DNA of 64,000 nt from Deinococcus radiopugnans ATCC 19172 (GCF_006335125.1 NZ_VDMO01000017.1:1-64000); one strand, 5' to 3'; positions 1 to 11,610 are shown, counted from the first letter of the stretch. Numbers and translations: made by a program. Notes: generated by a model not told the origin, from the sequence alone.

Positions 1-93
1 GGCCTTCGGGTGCGTGTGTGGACTGGTTTCCAGCGCACGGAGCTGGTCGTCCTCTTCCCCAGAAATCGCAATACGTCGAGCAGGGCGGGCCAT
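1..93 (-). CDS. IS630-family transposase, N-terminal fragment
   Basis: Partial gene running off the left edge. The ATG at 93 opens a frame beginning MARPARRIAIS, followed by an acidic stretch, then LRALE and HTHPK. In IS630/Tc1-type transposases this is the start of the first helix of an N-terminal helix-turn-helix that binds the element end. The DDE catalytic domain would lie outside the window. The family call rests on resemblance of about 30 residues only. Its product would move the element by cut-and-paste at TA targets. Confidence 0.6.
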   Translation of the reverse strand, partial: MARPARRIAISGEEDDQLRALETSPHTHPKA

Positions 94-126
94 GCCTAAT
101 TCTACTTCTTAAATGCGTTGTACTTA
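1..126 (-). mobile_element. IS630-like insertion sequence, one end only
   Basis: One terminus of an insertion sequence that continues beyond the left edge of the window. It carries the first 31 codons of a transposase reading leftward and adjoins an HsdR_N-like reading frame that stops abruptly. IS630-family elements duplicate a TA dinucleotide. Candidate TA junctions lie at 121-122 and 125-126, so the right boundary is uncertain by a few bases. The full element and its other end cannot be seen. Confidence 0.55.
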
Positions 127-465
127 GATCCTTCCGTTGGTCAGCATCGCCCAGCGGGTTCCCTCGCTAGCGGCATAGGTGACCACCTGCTCATAGGGTT
201 TGCCCTTCAGGGCAATTCCTGCGCCTTTCAGCTCCAGCGCAAACTTCCCCTTGCCGACACGAATCAGAAAATCGGAACGGTTGCCGCTGCCGTTGGTTTC
301 TTCCGGCACCACCTCTGCCGGGTTCCAGATGTCGAATCCGGCGGCGTGCAGCAGTCTCAGCACAATCGCCTGACGGACGATGGCCTCGCCGGGATTGGGA
401 CTACTGACCAGCCAGCCCTGAATGGCTTCCACTGCCTCCCTGATCCGCTGCGGTGTGCCTGACAT
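124..465 (-). pseudogene. Truncated HsdR_N-like nuclease-domain protein
   Basis: The 113-residue frame resembles the N-terminal domain of type I restriction R subunits and its stand-alone relatives. It shows an early IVRQAIVLRLL helix, WNPAEVVPEE, then RSDFLIRVG and FALELKG, which match the PD-(D/E)xK pattern of Asp followed by Glu-x-Lys. The chain ends at LTNGR plus one residue, where relatives continue into a final aromatic-rich strand. The stop lies within about 30 bases of the IS630-like transposase start, so insertion probably removed the 3' end. A TACACT box lies 9 bases before the ATG. It may also be a short intact orphan gene, but the abrupt end favours a remnant. Confidence 0.55.
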
Positions 466-505
466 CTGGCCGCGAGTGTACAGTGCAGCGCCGTCTTGCA
501 GCGCT

Positions 506-1336
506 CTATTTCCCGTTCAGGGGGCTTCCGGTCAGCATGTACGGGCCGTGTTCGCAGGGGCGGGCGTCGGCCTTCAGGCGCTCGGCCAGGTCCACCGTGT
601 CCTGCATGGGGGTGTCGCCGACCTCCTCGGCCAGAAAGTGGCGGTAACGGCGGTAATGCTCGATGGCGGCGTACTTGTCGCGGGTCATGGTCAGGCAGAC
701 CATCAGGCGCTGGTGGTGGTCCTCGCCGATCAGCGGGTCCGTCTCGGCGGCGCGCACCAGCGACAGCGCGGCCAGCGGGCACTCACGGGCCGCGCAGTGC
801 AACAGCGACAGGGCCAGGTGGCCCTCGACCACGGCGGAGCGGTGCTGGCTGCGGGCCGCCTCCACCCACTCGCCCTGCAGGTGCGGCAGGTACTCGCCGT
901 CCGCGCTGGCCAGCGCCTGCCGCAGCAATTCCTCCTGCTGGCGCGGCTCGGTCATGTTCCGCGAGGCGTCCAGCGCCCGGTGCAGGGCGTAGGTGTCGCT
1001 GGCCGCCTGAAGGTCGGCATGCAGGGTATAGCGGCCCCGCTCTTCCACCACGGCGTCAGGCCGCCCCAGCGTGGAGCGCAGGCGGTGCAGTGCGACGCGG
1101 AAGCGGTTGGCGGCGGCGGGCGTGTCTTCCAGGTCCCACAACTGGGCCAGGATGTCGTGACGGTAGCGGCCCTGTGGGTGGGCGTGCAGGTACCACAGCA
1201 GTTCCTCAGCGCTGCGGGCGGGCCAGACCACACTCGCGCCGTTCACGATCACGTCCGCATTGCCCAGCGAACGCAGCAGGTAACGCGGCGGCGGCAGGGC
1301 AGGATGTTGGGCAGTCCCGGTGTGTTCTTGAGGCAT
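506..1336 (-). CDS. BTAD-domain transcriptional regulator
   Basis: Probable DNA-binding regulator of the SARP/BTAD class. The N-terminal third (residues about 20-105) looks like a winged helix-turn-helix, with LLWYLHAHPQG, an ILAQLW segment, and NRFRVALHRLRSTLG before an RGRYTL strand. The rest is helical and matches a bacterial transcriptional activator domain of TPR-like repeats, including YRRYRHFLAEEVGDTP near the end. The start at 1336 is chosen over 1393 because a run of G residues precedes it at Shine-Dalgarno distance. It stands alone on its strand, so no target can be deduced from neighbours. Confidence 0.7.
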   Translation of the reverse strand: MPQEHTGTAQHPALPPPRYLLRSLGNADVIVNGASVVWPARSAEELLWYLHAHPQGRYRHDILAQLWDLEDTPAAANRFRVALHRLRSTLGRPDAVVEERGRYTLHADLQAASDTYALHRALDASRNMTEPRQQEELLRQALASADGEYLPHLQGEWVEAARSQHRSAVVEGHLALSLLHCAARECPLAALSLVRAAETDPLIGEDHHQRLMVCLTMTRDKYAAIEHYRRYRHFLAEEVGDTPMQDTVDLAERLKADARPCEHGPYMLTGSPLNGK

Positions 1337-1453
1337 GACGGTGTCCCCCTTCCGTAGCCATCCTGACACTTTTAAGGAAGGCAGGTGTCCCACTCATCCA
1401 ATCCGTAGTTTTTGCGGGGCCGGAATTGTATTGAGACACCGGGAACAAAGGCA

Positions 1454-1485
1454 GAAAAAGACCGGACACCCCAAAGGATGCCCGG
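1454..1485 (-). terminator. Rho-independent terminator after the GlsB-like gene
   Basis: Read on the minus strand, a 10-pair stem (two G-U pairs) with a four-base loop is followed by TCTTTTT. It lies 18 bases beyond the stop of the gene at 1503-1772. Confidence 0.8.
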
Positions 1486-1502
1486 CCATAGGAAGAGAAG
1501 AC

Positions 1503-1772
1503 TTAGCGCAGAACTTTCAGAGCCTTGAGGATGGCAATCAGAATGACGCTGCCCACCACGCCCCAGATGATGCTCCAGAAGCTGAAGCCGTCGCCCGCCG
1601 CCGTCGCGCCGCCGATGTTCAGCAGACCCGCGAAGATCCACTGTGCCAGCAACGCGCCGACAATACCGATCAGGATATTGGCAATGGCACCCTGCTGTGC
1701 GTTGGTGTTCATGATCATGCTTGCCAGCCAACCACAAAGCGCACCCACCAGAATAGTAATGATCCAACCCAT
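1503..1772 (-). CDS. GlsB/YeaQ/YmgE-family membrane protein
   Basis: An 89-residue, very hydrophobic protein of the transglycosylase-associated (GlsB/YeaQ/YmgE) family, small inner-membrane proteins linked with general stress in other bacteria but without a defined biochemical role. It starts with [18 protein letters not shown] and has three hydrophobic segments separated by short Gly-rich turns, including [18 protein letters not shown] and a final [11 protein letters not shown] strong AGGAGG sequence sits 8 bases before the ATG. A clear terminator follows, so it is a single-gene unit. Confidence 0.85.
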   Translation of the reverse strand: MGWIITILVGALCGWLASMIMNTNAQQGAIANILIGIVGALLAQWIFAGLLNIGGATAAGDGFSFWSIIWGVVGSVILIAILKALKVLR

Positions 1773-2167
1773 GTTCGTGACCTCCTGTTTGAATCGTTAG
1801 AGTTCCAACGTGAAACGCTCGTTGTGGCTGAAGCATGAAACCCCACAGAGAGGTCAATTGCGGATAAACATACTTTCTGAAGACCCCGCAAAGAGCATGT
1901 AGTGAACCCTTCAATTTCGCCGTCCCAATCTTCTCAGAAAGCCCGGTCTGGTTCCTCATATCTGACTTTGCCTTGACGTTGTGGGGGAAAAGCAGTGGGG
2001 GCAGTCCGGCACCGCCTCGCTCAGGACATGCAGATCAGGGAAAGGCATTTGTCTTACCTCCGCCGGACCCCGCCGCGCGGCGGCGACTAGCATGGGCGGA
2101 TGTTGCTGTCTGGCCCGCGCCACCCTGATTCCACTCGCCTGAACTCCGGCCTGGATTCCACCGCCCT
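1773..2167. other. Divergent intergenic region between GlsB-like gene and thrB
   Basis: This 395-base gap separates divergently transcribed genes. It holds the ribosome-binding site of the minus-strand gene next to 1772, and on the plus strand a TAGCAT box at 2088-2093 placed exactly 6 bases before an ATG at 2100. I see no RNA gene or repeat in it. A TTGACC sequence on the minus strand could be a -35 box but lacks a convincing -10. Confidence 0.5.
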
Positions 2168-2192
2168 ATGCCGGTCACCCTGGGCGCCGTGA
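2100..2192 (+). CDS. Possible leaderless upstream ORF overlapping thrB
   Basis: An ATG at 2100 lies 6 bases after TAGCAT, the spacing of leaderless Deinococcus messages, and opens a 30-codon frame ending at TGA 2190-2192. It overlaps the first 25 bases of thrB in another frame. The peptide starts [13 protein letters not shown] and is not enriched in threonine or isoleucine, so it is not a classical attenuator peptide. It may be translated and couple to thrB, or the ATG may be fortuitous. Confidence 0.25.
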   Translation: MLLSGPRHPDSTRLNSGLDSTALCRSPWAP

Positions 2193-3100
2193 GCGCTTTT
2201 ACCGTGCGCGCCCCGGCCAGCAGCGCCAACCTGGGGCCGGGCTTCGACAGCCTGGGCCTGAGCGTGCCGCTGCACACCACGCTGCGCGTCACGCCGGGCG
2301 CCGTGACCCAGGTGCTTCCCCTGGGACCGGGCCTGCAGGGCACCCCCGCCGACGAGAGCAACTACGTGTATCAGGCGATGCTGCTGGTGGCCCGGCGCAC
2401 CGGGCTGAGCCTGCCACCGGCCCGCATAGAGATCAGCAGCGAGGTGCCGCTGGCCCGCGGCCTGGGCAGCAGCGCCGCCGCCCTGGTGGCCGGCATTGTG
2501 GCGGCCAACGAACTGCTGGGCCGCCCGCTGGATGACGCCGCGCTCCTGGACGTGGCCGCCCGCGAGGAGGGCCACCCGGACAACGTGGCCCCGGCGCTGT
2601 TCGGCGGCATCGTGGTGGCGACGCTGGACAAGCTAGGCACCCACTACGTGCGGCTGGACCCACCTGCAAATCTGGGCGTGACCGTGCTGATTCCCGACTT
2701 CGAACTCAGCACCAGCAAGGCCCGCGCCGTGCTGCCGCGCGAGTACAGCCGCGCCGACGCCGTACACGCGCTGTCCCACGCCGCGCTGCTGGCCGCCGCG
2801 CTGTCGCAGGGGCGCCTGGACCTGCTGCGGCACGCCATGCAGGACTACATCCACCAGATCTGGCGGGCGCCTCTGGTGCCGGGCCTGAGTGACATTCTGG
2901 AAGACGCCTGGCGGCACGGCGCCCTGGGCGCGGCGCTGTCGGGCGCGGGGCCGACGGTGCTGTGCTTTCACGACACCCGCGAGGGCACCGCGCCGCTGCA
3001 CGCCTACCTGAACGGCGTGATGAAGAAGAACGGCCTGGGGGGGCGGGTCATGGACTTTCCGATTGACACGCAGGGCACGCTGATCGAGCGAGAAAACTAG
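2168..3100 (+). CDS. thrB: Homoserine kinase
   Basis: GHMP-family kinase that phosphorylates L-homoserine to O-phosphohomoserine in threonine synthesis. The N-terminal [15 protein letters not shown] motif is the ThrB signature. The glycine/serine-rich ATP loop follows at about residues 95-105 ([12 protein letters not shown]), and the third GHMP motif [14 protein letters not shown] lies near residue 260. The 310-residue length suits the family. There is no good Shine-Dalgarno before the chosen ATG; the conserved core starts about 10 residues in, so a GTG at residue 8 is an alternative. No thrA or thrC lies next to it. Confidence 0.92.
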   Translation: MPVTLGAVSAFTVRAPASSANLGPGFDSLGLSVPLHTTLRVTPGAVTQVLPLGPGLQGTPADESNYVYQAMLLVARRTGLSLPPARIEISSEVPLARGLGSSAAALVAGIVAANELLGRPLDDAALLDVAAREEGHPDNVAPALFGGIVVATLDKLGTHYVRLDPPANLGVTVLIPDFELSTSKARAVLPREYSRADAVHALSHAALLAAALSQGRLDLLRHAMQDYIHQIWRAPLVPGLSDILEDAWRHGALGAALSGAGPTVLCFHDTREGTAPLHAYLNGVMKKNGLGGRVMDFPIDTQGTLIEREN

Positions 3101-3104
3101 ATCG

Positions 3105-3314
3105 TTATTTCATCCCCTCATTGCCAGTCTGCTTGATCTGCTCCATGCGGCCTAGCGCCTCCAGCCAGTCGTGTTCACCGATCGCGGCCATGTCCTGACC
3201 CGCGTAGCGTTCGGAGAGCACCTCACGCATGGCCTCGGCCTCGCGCAGGCTGGTGGCTTCGCGGCCCATGCGGTCCAGGATGGGGTCCAGGCTCATCGTG
3301 CGGCTGATTTCCAT
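3105..3314 (-). CDS. Small hypothetical protein, 69 aa
   Basis: A small, charged, mostly helical protein I do not recognise. From the ATG at 3314 it starts [17 protein letters not shown] and continues with many Glu, Arg and Met residues, without signal peptide or membrane segment. TAGCGT lies 5 bases before the ATG, so this start fits the leaderless layout. It ends four bases from thrB, to which it is convergent. A longer frame upstream overlaps the aminotransferase start and is unlikely. Confidence 0.5.
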   Translation of the reverse strand: MEISRTMSLDPILDRMGREATSLREAEAMREVLSERYAGQDMAAIGEHDWLEALGRMEQIKQTGNEGMK

Positions 3315-3432
3315 GCCCCACGCTAGCGGGGTGTGGGCGGGCCGGCGTGAGGACGCGGCGGGAGGTTCTTTAGACGCGGGCCGCAGGGCTAAATGGGAGG
3401 TCAGCACGGCAGGATGCTCTACTCTGCCGGAC

Positions 3433-4605
3433 ATGTGGATGTCATCACGGGCCGCCAACGTGCCGGGCAGCGTCTTCGCGCTGATGGACGCGGCCAAGAG
3501 TCGGGCACGGGCGCGTGGGCGGGCCATTATTGACCTGAGCATCGGCAGCAGCGATCAGGCGCCGCCGGAGGCCGTGCTGGAAGCCCTGCGCGAGGCCACC
3601 CGCGATCCGCTGACGTACCGTTACCCGCTGTTCAGCGACACCGCGCCGCTGCGGGAAGCCGCTGCCGACTACCTGCGGCGCCGCTTCGGGGTGGGGGTGA
3701 ATCCCGAAACCGAGGTGCTGCCGCTGATCGGCGCTCAGGAAGGGCTGGCCCACCTGCTGCTGGCCGTCACCGATCCCGGCGACACGCTGCTGCTGCCCGA
3801 TCCCGGCTATCCGCCGTACCTGGGCGCGGCGGCGGTGGCCGGGCTCAGGACCGTCCCGCTGCCGCTGCGGCCTGAACGCGGCTTTCTGCCGGACTTGGAC
3901 GCGGTTCCAGGCGATGTCCAGCCCCGCGCGCTGCTGCTGAATTACCCCAACAACCCCACGTCGGCGGTGGCTGATGCGGCCTTTTTCGCACAGGTGGTGG
4001 AGTGGTGTCAGGCGCGCGGCACCCTTCTGATTCACGATCATCCCTACGCCGAACTGACGTGTGACGACTACCGCGCCCCCAGCGCCCTGGAAGCGGGACT
4101 GGACGGCGTGGTGGAACTGCACTCGCTGAGCAAGACCCACCACATGGGCGGCTTCCGGGTGGGCTTCGCCGCCGGGGACGCCGGGGCCATCGCCGCCCTG
4201 GCCCGTGTGAAAGGCGCGGTGGACTTCCACGCGTACCTGGGCATCCAGCGGGCCGCCACACTGGCATTGGGTCTGCCGGACGAGGTGGGACGTGCTGGAG
4301 CCGCCGTGTTCCAGGCCCGCCGCGACGCTCTGGTGCCCGCCCTGCGCGCCCTGGGCTGGGAAGTGCAGTGGCCCCAGGCCAGCATGTACGCCTGGGCGCG
4401 GGTGCCGGGCCTCACCGACAGCGTAGCGTTTGCGGTGCGCGCCGCCGAGGACTGCGGCGTGGTGGTCAGCCCCGGACGGGCCTTCGGGGAACGCGGGGAA
4501 GGTTTCGTGCGCTTCGCCCTGGTGCAGCCGCCCGAGGTACTGGTGGAGGCGGCGCGGCGGCTGGCCGGGATTGGGGTGGGGGAAACCGTCCGCAACGCAC
4601 CGTAA
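3433..4605 (+). CDS. PLP-dependent class I/II aminotransferase
   Basis: Fold-type I aminotransferase close to the aspartate and LL-diaminopimelate aminotransferase groups. Visible features are the substrate loop [14 protein letters not shown] near residue 35, DPGYPPY around residue 120, the cofactor-binding NYPNNPTS motif, HDHPYAEL, and the Schiff-base lysine in [10 protein letters not shown]. The length of 390 residues is normal. The start at 3433 is preceded by TACTCT at 7 bases, a leaderless pattern; the frame is open further upstream but without signals. The amino-acid substrate cannot be deduced. The gene is followed after 9 bases by the convergent helicase gene. Confidence 0.85.
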   Translation: MWMSSRAANVPGSVFALMDAAKSRARARGRAIIDLSIGSSDQAPPEAVLEALREATRDPLTYRYPLFSDTAPLREAAADYLRRRFGVGVNPETEVLPLIGAQEGLAHLLLAVTDPGDTLLLPDPGYPPYLGAAAVAGLRTVPLPLRPERGFLPDLDAVPGDVQPRALLLNYPNNPTSAVADAAFFAQVVEWCQARGTLLIHDHPYAELTCDDYRAPSALEAGLDGVVELHSLSKTHHMGGFRVGFAAGDAGAIAALARVKGAVDFHAYLGIQRAATLALGLPDEVGRAGAAVFQARRDALVPALRALGWEVQWPQASMYAWARVPGLTDSVAFAVRAAEDCGVVVSPGRAFGERGEGFVRFALVQPPEVLVEAARRLAGIGVGETVRNAP

Positions 4606-4614
4606 GGCAGACCC

Positions 4615-7242
<2,628 letters not shown>

Positions 7243-7282
7243 CGGGGCCTAGTTTAGACGTGTTTGGGTGGAGGAAAAGTGC

Positions 7283-7310
7283 GCGGTGCGCGGGAGGCGG
7301 CAGGCGGGCA
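7283..7310 (+). repeat. Heptanucleotide array, GCGG family
   Basis: Four successive 7-base units of the form GCGGNNN, beginning GCGGTGC then GCGGGAG, between the helicase start and the xseB end. The first two units recur nearly unchanged at 53378. It belongs to the set of 7-periodic intergenic arrays described under findings. Confidence 0.7.
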
Positions 7311-7321
7311 AGCCCTTCACT

Positions 7322-7344
7322 GCGGACAGCGCACCGCTGTCCGC
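7322..7344 (-). terminator. Perfect hairpin after xseB
   Basis: A 10-base-pair perfect stem, GCGGACAGCG with CGCTGTCCGC, and a 3-base loop, one base past the xseB stop codon. No T run follows on the minus strand, so it may protect the message end rather than terminate by itself. Confidence 0.5.
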
Positions 7345-7569
7345 CTACTCCTCTTCGTCCCCGTCCGCCTCCACGCCGTCCGCCCAGTCTCCGGCCAGCA
7401 CGGCGCGCACGGCCTCGATGCGCTCCCGGCACTGCGCGTAGGCCTCGCGGGCCTCTTCCAGCAGCGGCAGCACGCGGTCCAGGTCAGCCTCGCCCGTTTC
7501 CAGCTCGGCGGCGATGCGCGACAGCCGCGCGTAGGCGTCGCGGTAGGTGGGGGATGTATCGGCACTCAT
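7345..7569 (-). CDS. xseB: Exodeoxyribonuclease VII small subunit
   Basis: The 74-residue protein has the XseB pattern: YARLSRIAAELETGEADLDR followed by a second helix EEAREAYAQCRERI, forming the helical hairpin that wraps the large subunit. The partner XseA degrades single-stranded DNA to acid-soluble oligonucleotides; its gene is at 39869-41095, about 32 kb away. The tail is acidic. TAGCAT lies 8 bases before the ATG, and the divergent flavin-reductase gene starts only 34 bases away. Confidence 0.85.
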   Translation of the reverse strand: MSADTSPTYRDAYARLSRIAAELETGEADLDRVLPLLEEAREAYAQCRERIEAVRAVLAGDWADGVEADGDEEE

Positions 7570-7603
7570 GGCCCCCCATGCTAGCGCCCGCTAGGCTGCC
7601 ACA
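7570..7603. promoter_or_regulatory. 34-bp divergent leaderless promoter pair
   Basis: The whole space between two divergent start codons holds a TAGCAT box facing xseB (8 bases from its ATG) and a TAGGCT box facing the flavin-reductase gene (6 bases from its ATG). The -35 region of each promoter must lie inside the other gene's coding start. Confidence 0.55.
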
Positions 7604-8272
7604 ATGGCCCCGTCCCCCCGAACGCCGCCCACCGAGTTCAGGCACTTCGATCTGACCGCCCTGCCCAACGCCGCCCGCTACAAGCTGCTGACCGCCACCG
7701 TCGTGCCGCGTCCGATTGCCTGGGTCTGCACGCTGGGCGACGGCGGCGTGCCCAATCTGGCCCCCTACAGCTTCTTCGGCCTGATGGGGTCCGATCCGCC
7801 CATCGTGGCCTTCGCCCCCGGTGACCGCGCCGACGGCACGCCCAAGGACACGGCGCTGAACATCGCGCCGGGCGGCGAGTTCAGCGTCAATCTGGTGAGC
7901 GCGGCGCTGGCGCAGGTCATGAGTGACAGCGCCACCGATTTCCCGCACGGCATGGCCGAGGCGGCGAAGCTGGGCATCGAACTGGAGCCGGGCAGCCGTA
8001 TCGCCGTGCCGCGCGTGCGGGCCAGCCCCGCCACGCTGGAATGCGTGGAGGTGCAGACGTTGCAGATCGGCAAGACCCGCATCATTCTGGGGCAGGTGAT
8101 CGGCCTGAGCCTGCGCGCCGACGCCGTGCTGGACGAGGAAAAGCACTACGTGGACACGGCGGCGCTGGACTTGATCGGGCGCATGGGCGGGCGCGGCGGC
8201 TACACCCACACGCGCGACGGCTTCGAGATCGCGCGCATGACGTATGCGGAGTGGGTGGAGCGGGAAGGGTGA
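7604..8272 (+). CDS. Flavin reductase-like (DIM6/NTAB) family protein
   Basis: A 222-residue protein with the flavin-reductase-like split-barrel fold, which binds FMN. The motif RPIAWVCTLGDGGVPNLAPYSFF near residue 35 is the FMN-phosphate region of this family, followed by GEFSVNLVS. Members are NAD(P)H:flavin oxidoreductases or uncharacterised relatives; the electron acceptor here is unknown. TAGGCT lies 6 bases before the ATG. Its last two codons and stop form the first unit of a heptanucleotide array. Confidence 0.8.
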   Translation: MAPSPRTPPTEFRHFDLTALPNAARYKLLTATVVPRPIAWVCTLGDGGVPNLAPYSFFGLMGSDPPIVAFAPGDRADGTPKDTALNIAPGGEFSVNLVSAALAQVMSDSATDFPHGMAEAAKLGIELEPGSRIAVPRVRASPATLECVEVQTLQIGKTRIILGQVIGLSLRADAVLDEEKHYVDTAALDLIGRMGGRGGYTHTRDGFEIARMTYAEWVEREG

Positions 8273-8298
8273 TGGTTGATGGTTGACAGGTGATGGAA
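8264..8298 (+). repeat. Heptanucleotide array, GATGGTT family
   Basis: Five consecutive 7-base units, GAAGGGT, then GATGGTT twice, then GACAGGT and GATGGAA. The first unit overlaps the stop codon of the flavin-reductase gene. The related array at 55351 on the other strand shares the GAAGGGT, GATGGTT and GATGGAA units. Confidence 0.75.
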
Positions 8299-8393
8299 AC
8301 AGCCCAGGCAACGTGTAGAGCCTGAGGTTTGCCCGCTGACCCCTTCGGCCTGGCAGCTTTGCAAGCCACACACAGGGAGAGAGGTCAAGTTTT

Positions 8394-8427
8394 CCTCAGA
8401 CCCTTTGACTCTTGACCCTTAGACCCC
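8394..8427 (-). repeat. Heptanucleotide array, GGTCTAA family
   Basis: On the minus strand, units of 7 to 8 bases such as GGTCTAA and GGGTCAA run directly away from the stop codon of the glycosylase gene. The same units form an inverted pair at 54366-54446. Confidence 0.7.
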
Positions 8428-8430
8428 CGC

Positions 8431-9054
8431 TCACCCAATCGGCTCCCCGCCTGCCTTGACCCGGTGGTTGTCGGCCCACAGGTAGCGGGCGGCCAGCGTG
8501 CGGTACGGCGTCCACCCGGCCAGTACCTCATCGGTGGACTGGTCTGGGTACAGCCGCGCCAGCCCCTGCCGCAGCGCCAGATCTCCGAGGCTGAACACGT
8601 CGGGGCGGGCCAGGGCGAACATCAGGAACATCTCCGCCGTCCAGCGCCCGATGCCGGGCAGGGGAATCAGGGCGGCGATCACAGCCTCGTCGGGCAGCGT
8701 GGCGAGGTGGGCAAAATCCACCGCACCGGTCTGCTCGGCCTCGGCGATGGCCCTCACCGTCCGCACCTTGGCCCATGACAGGCCCGCCGCGCGCAACTCC
8801 TCACCAGGGGTTTGCAGCAGGGTCGCGGCGTCCAGCGTGCCCAGTCGCTCCAGCAGCCGGGCGTGGATGCTGGCGGCGGCCTTCACGCTGAGTTGCTGGC
8901 CATTCACGCTGCGGATCAGCGTGCCGAAGGGATCGGGCGTGGGCGTCAGCACCGGCAACTCGCCGTTGCGGGCGATCAGTTCCCGCAGGGTGGCGTCGCC
9001 CGACAGGTGGGCCGTGGCGTCGGCGTGGTGCAGCAGCGGAACGGAGGTGGGCAC
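8431..9054 (-). CDS. DNA-3-methyladenine glycosylase, AlkA/HhH-GPD type
   Basis: Base-excision repair glycosylase of the HhH-GPD superfamily that removes alkylated bases. The helix-hairpin-helix is seen in LIPLPGIGRWTAEMFLMFAL, followed by the catalytic aspartate in FSLGDLALRQGL. DPFGTLIRSVNGQQLSVKAA near residue 40 is the usual first conserved helix. At 207 residues it lacks the N-terminal domain of E. coli AlkA, like other compact bacterial versions. The GTG at 9054 is chosen because the conserved region starts soon after; a TTG four codons earlier is possible. Confidence 0.82.
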   Translation of the reverse strand: MPTSVPLLHHADATAHLSGDATLRELIARNGELPVLTPTPDPFGTLIRSVNGQQLSVKAAASIHARLLERLGTLDAATLLQTPGEELRAAGLSWAKVRTVRAIAEAEQTGAVDFAHLATLPDEAVIAALIPLPGIGRWTAEMFLMFALARPDVFSLGDLALRQGLARLYPDQSTDEVLAGWTPYRTLAARYLWADNHRVKAGGEPIG

Positions 9055-9156
9055 GCCAGCATTCAAGCGTATTTTCCAGCATGGGTTGAGGCCTCCCCCA
9101 AGACTCAATGCACCTCCGGTCACAAAACCATCAGCTCCATCCCCCACCATACAGGG

Positions 9157-9657
9157 ATGAATCGTTTTGTTTCCGCCCCCCTTGCTGCCACTCTTGCCGG
9201 TGCGTTGCTGGCCTCTGCTGCCCTGGCGCAGACCCAGATCGGTGGCGTCACCCTGACCCCGATCAAGCCCGCAGCCACTGCTCCAGCCACCAGCCGTGCA
9301 GCCGCCAGCACCCAGGACGATTACAGCGCCGAGTCCATTCCCAAGGGCTACCGCGAGGTCAGGGGCCGCGTCACCGGCCCCAGCGAGGGCCTGCGCCTGC
9401 CGGCGGGCAGCCGGATCATGGTCAGTCTGGTCGACCTGACGGCGGCCAAGTCGCTGGTGGACATCGAGTTCGGCACCACCCGGCTGTCCACGCCCTACCA
9501 GATGGTCTACAACCCCGTGCGCCTGAACGCCGCGCACAAGTACGCTGTCCGCGCCATGATTGCGGATAAAGGCGGCAAGGTGCTGTACCGCAGCGCGGAT
9601 GTGGCGCTGCCGGACGGCAAGAGGGTCACCCTGAACGTGCCCGTGACCGCCCGCTGA
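9157..9657 (+). CDS. Exported YbaY-domain protein
   Basis: A 166-residue protein with a clear Sec signal peptide (MNRFVSAPLAATLAG, then ALLASAALAQ with an ALA-Q cleavage site). After a low-complexity Ala/Thr linker comes a domain resembling the YbaY type III secretion pilotin-like family: VRGRVTGPSEGLRLPAGS, MVSLVDLTAAKSLVDIEF and the KYAVRAMIADKGGKVLYRS strand. Such proteins are thought to bind hydrophobic ligands or assist envelope assembly, but the role is not established. Stand-alone gene, preceded by a GGG sequence just before the ATG. Confidence 0.72.
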   Translation: MNRFVSAPLAATLAGALLASAALAQTQIGGVTLTPIKPAATAPATSRAAASTQDDYSAESIPKGYREVRGRVTGPSEGLRLPAGSRIMVSLVDLTAAKSLVDIEFGTTRLSTPYQMVYNPVRLNAAHKYAVRAMIADKGGKVLYRSADVALPDGKRVTLNVPVTAR

Positions 9658-9741
9658 CCGCCAGCGCCCGCATTGATGCTTTAAAAAGTAAACTGTGCGT
9701 GCTTAACCAATAAGGGGGAGGGGCGGTGGTACGCTTCTCAT

Positions 9742-10719
<978 letters not shown>

Positions 10720-10738
10720 AGCTCAGAGGACGAACGGA

Positions 10739-10779
10739 GTGGGAGACAGCGGAGGACGCGGGTCTCCCACTTTTCTTTG
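10739..10779 (+). terminator. Rho-independent terminator after trxB
   Basis: A 9-pair stem (GTGGGAGAC with GTCTCCCAC) is followed by TTTTCTTTG, starting 20 bases beyond the trxB stop. Confidence 0.85.
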
Positions 10780-10819
10780 TGCGCGGCGGCGTCCCCGTTC
10801 TTCCTCTATCCTGACCGTC

Positions 10820-11335
10820 ATGACTGCCCTGCGTCTGTCTGACCGCATAGGCCGCAAGGCGCTGGGCTACGCGGCCAAGGTGCGGCGGCTGGCCCGCAGC
10901 GTGCGTGCCGGGGACGCCCACCCGGACGACACCTGGGCCGTGACCCTGCTCACGCCCGGCGAGGCGCGGGTGTACCAGGGTATGGACCCCCGCGACCGCG
11001 AACATGCCTGCCGCGTAACCCTGCACCTGCTGCGCGAACACCCGGCAGCCGACCCCGAACTGGTGGCTGCCGCCCTGCTGCACGACTGCGGCAAGAGCGT
11101 GCGCCCGTACCGGGTGGCCGAGCGCGTGCTGGTGGGGCTGGTGCCCACCCGGCTGGCGCGATTGCTGCCGCCGCTGGGGGCGCTGGGCATTCGCGCGCAG
11201 CACCCGGAACTGGGCGCGGCCCTGCTGGCCCACGCCGGGGCCAGAGTGCGGGTGACCGAGTTGGTGGCCCGTCACCACCGCCCGGCTGGTGACCCGGACG
11301 CTGAATTGCTGCATCACTACGACGATCAGGAGTAA
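10820..11335 (+). CDS. HD-domain phosphohydrolase-like protein
   Basis: A 171-residue protein with a metal-dependent HD domain: an early REHACRV histidine, then LLHDCGK, the His-Asp pair, at about residue 92, and later HPELGAALL and VARHHRP. HD proteins of this size usually hydrolyse nucleotides or phosphoesters; the substrate here is unknown. TATCCT lies 7 bases before the ATG, which decides this start over frames opening further upstream. No operon partner; a 128-bp mobile-like element lies 30 bases after the stop. Confidence 0.8.
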   Translation: MTALRLSDRIGRKALGYAAKVRRLARSVRAGDAHPDDTWAVTLLTPGEARVYQGMDPRDREHACRVTLHLLREHPAADPELVAAALLHDCGKSVRPYRVAERVLVGLVPTRLARLLPPLGALGIRAQHPELGAALLAHAGARVRVTELVARHHRPAGDPDAELLHHYDDQE

Positions 11336-11365
11336 TCGGGGCACGGGGAACTCAGCTGACCAGGG

Positions 11366-11493
11366 TTAGAGCATTTGTCAAAAGTGCTGTCTGCTTTTGA
11401 CCGAACGGAGTGAGTGAATTTTGCCGAGCATTTGGGAGGATGGAGGCATCAGAAGTCTTTTTTCTGATGCAGCAATTCGGACAAATGCTCTAA
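11366..11493. mobile_element. 128-bp MITE-like element with TA ends
   Basis: Perfect 14-bp terminal inverted repeats, TTAGAGCATTTGTC at 11366 and its complement ending at 11493, enclose a non-coding sequence. Inside, GCATCAGAA pairs with TTCTGATGC, and a partial internal copy of the terminal sequence (GAGCATTTG) occurs near 11427. The ends read TA inside each outermost base, as for IS630/Tc1-type non-autonomous elements. It sits between the HD gene and a convergent lipoprotein gene. I see no second copy in the window. Confidence 0.65.
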
Positions 11494-11610
11494 AAGGGCG
11501 GTGAACCTCGCACCGGACTCGCCGCGTCTCGTGGAAGAGGCACAAAAGTCCTGTAGACGTGGGGAACGGAATCTGAAGCCGTCCCAGCTTGAAAAGGCCG
11601 GCTGGCCTGC

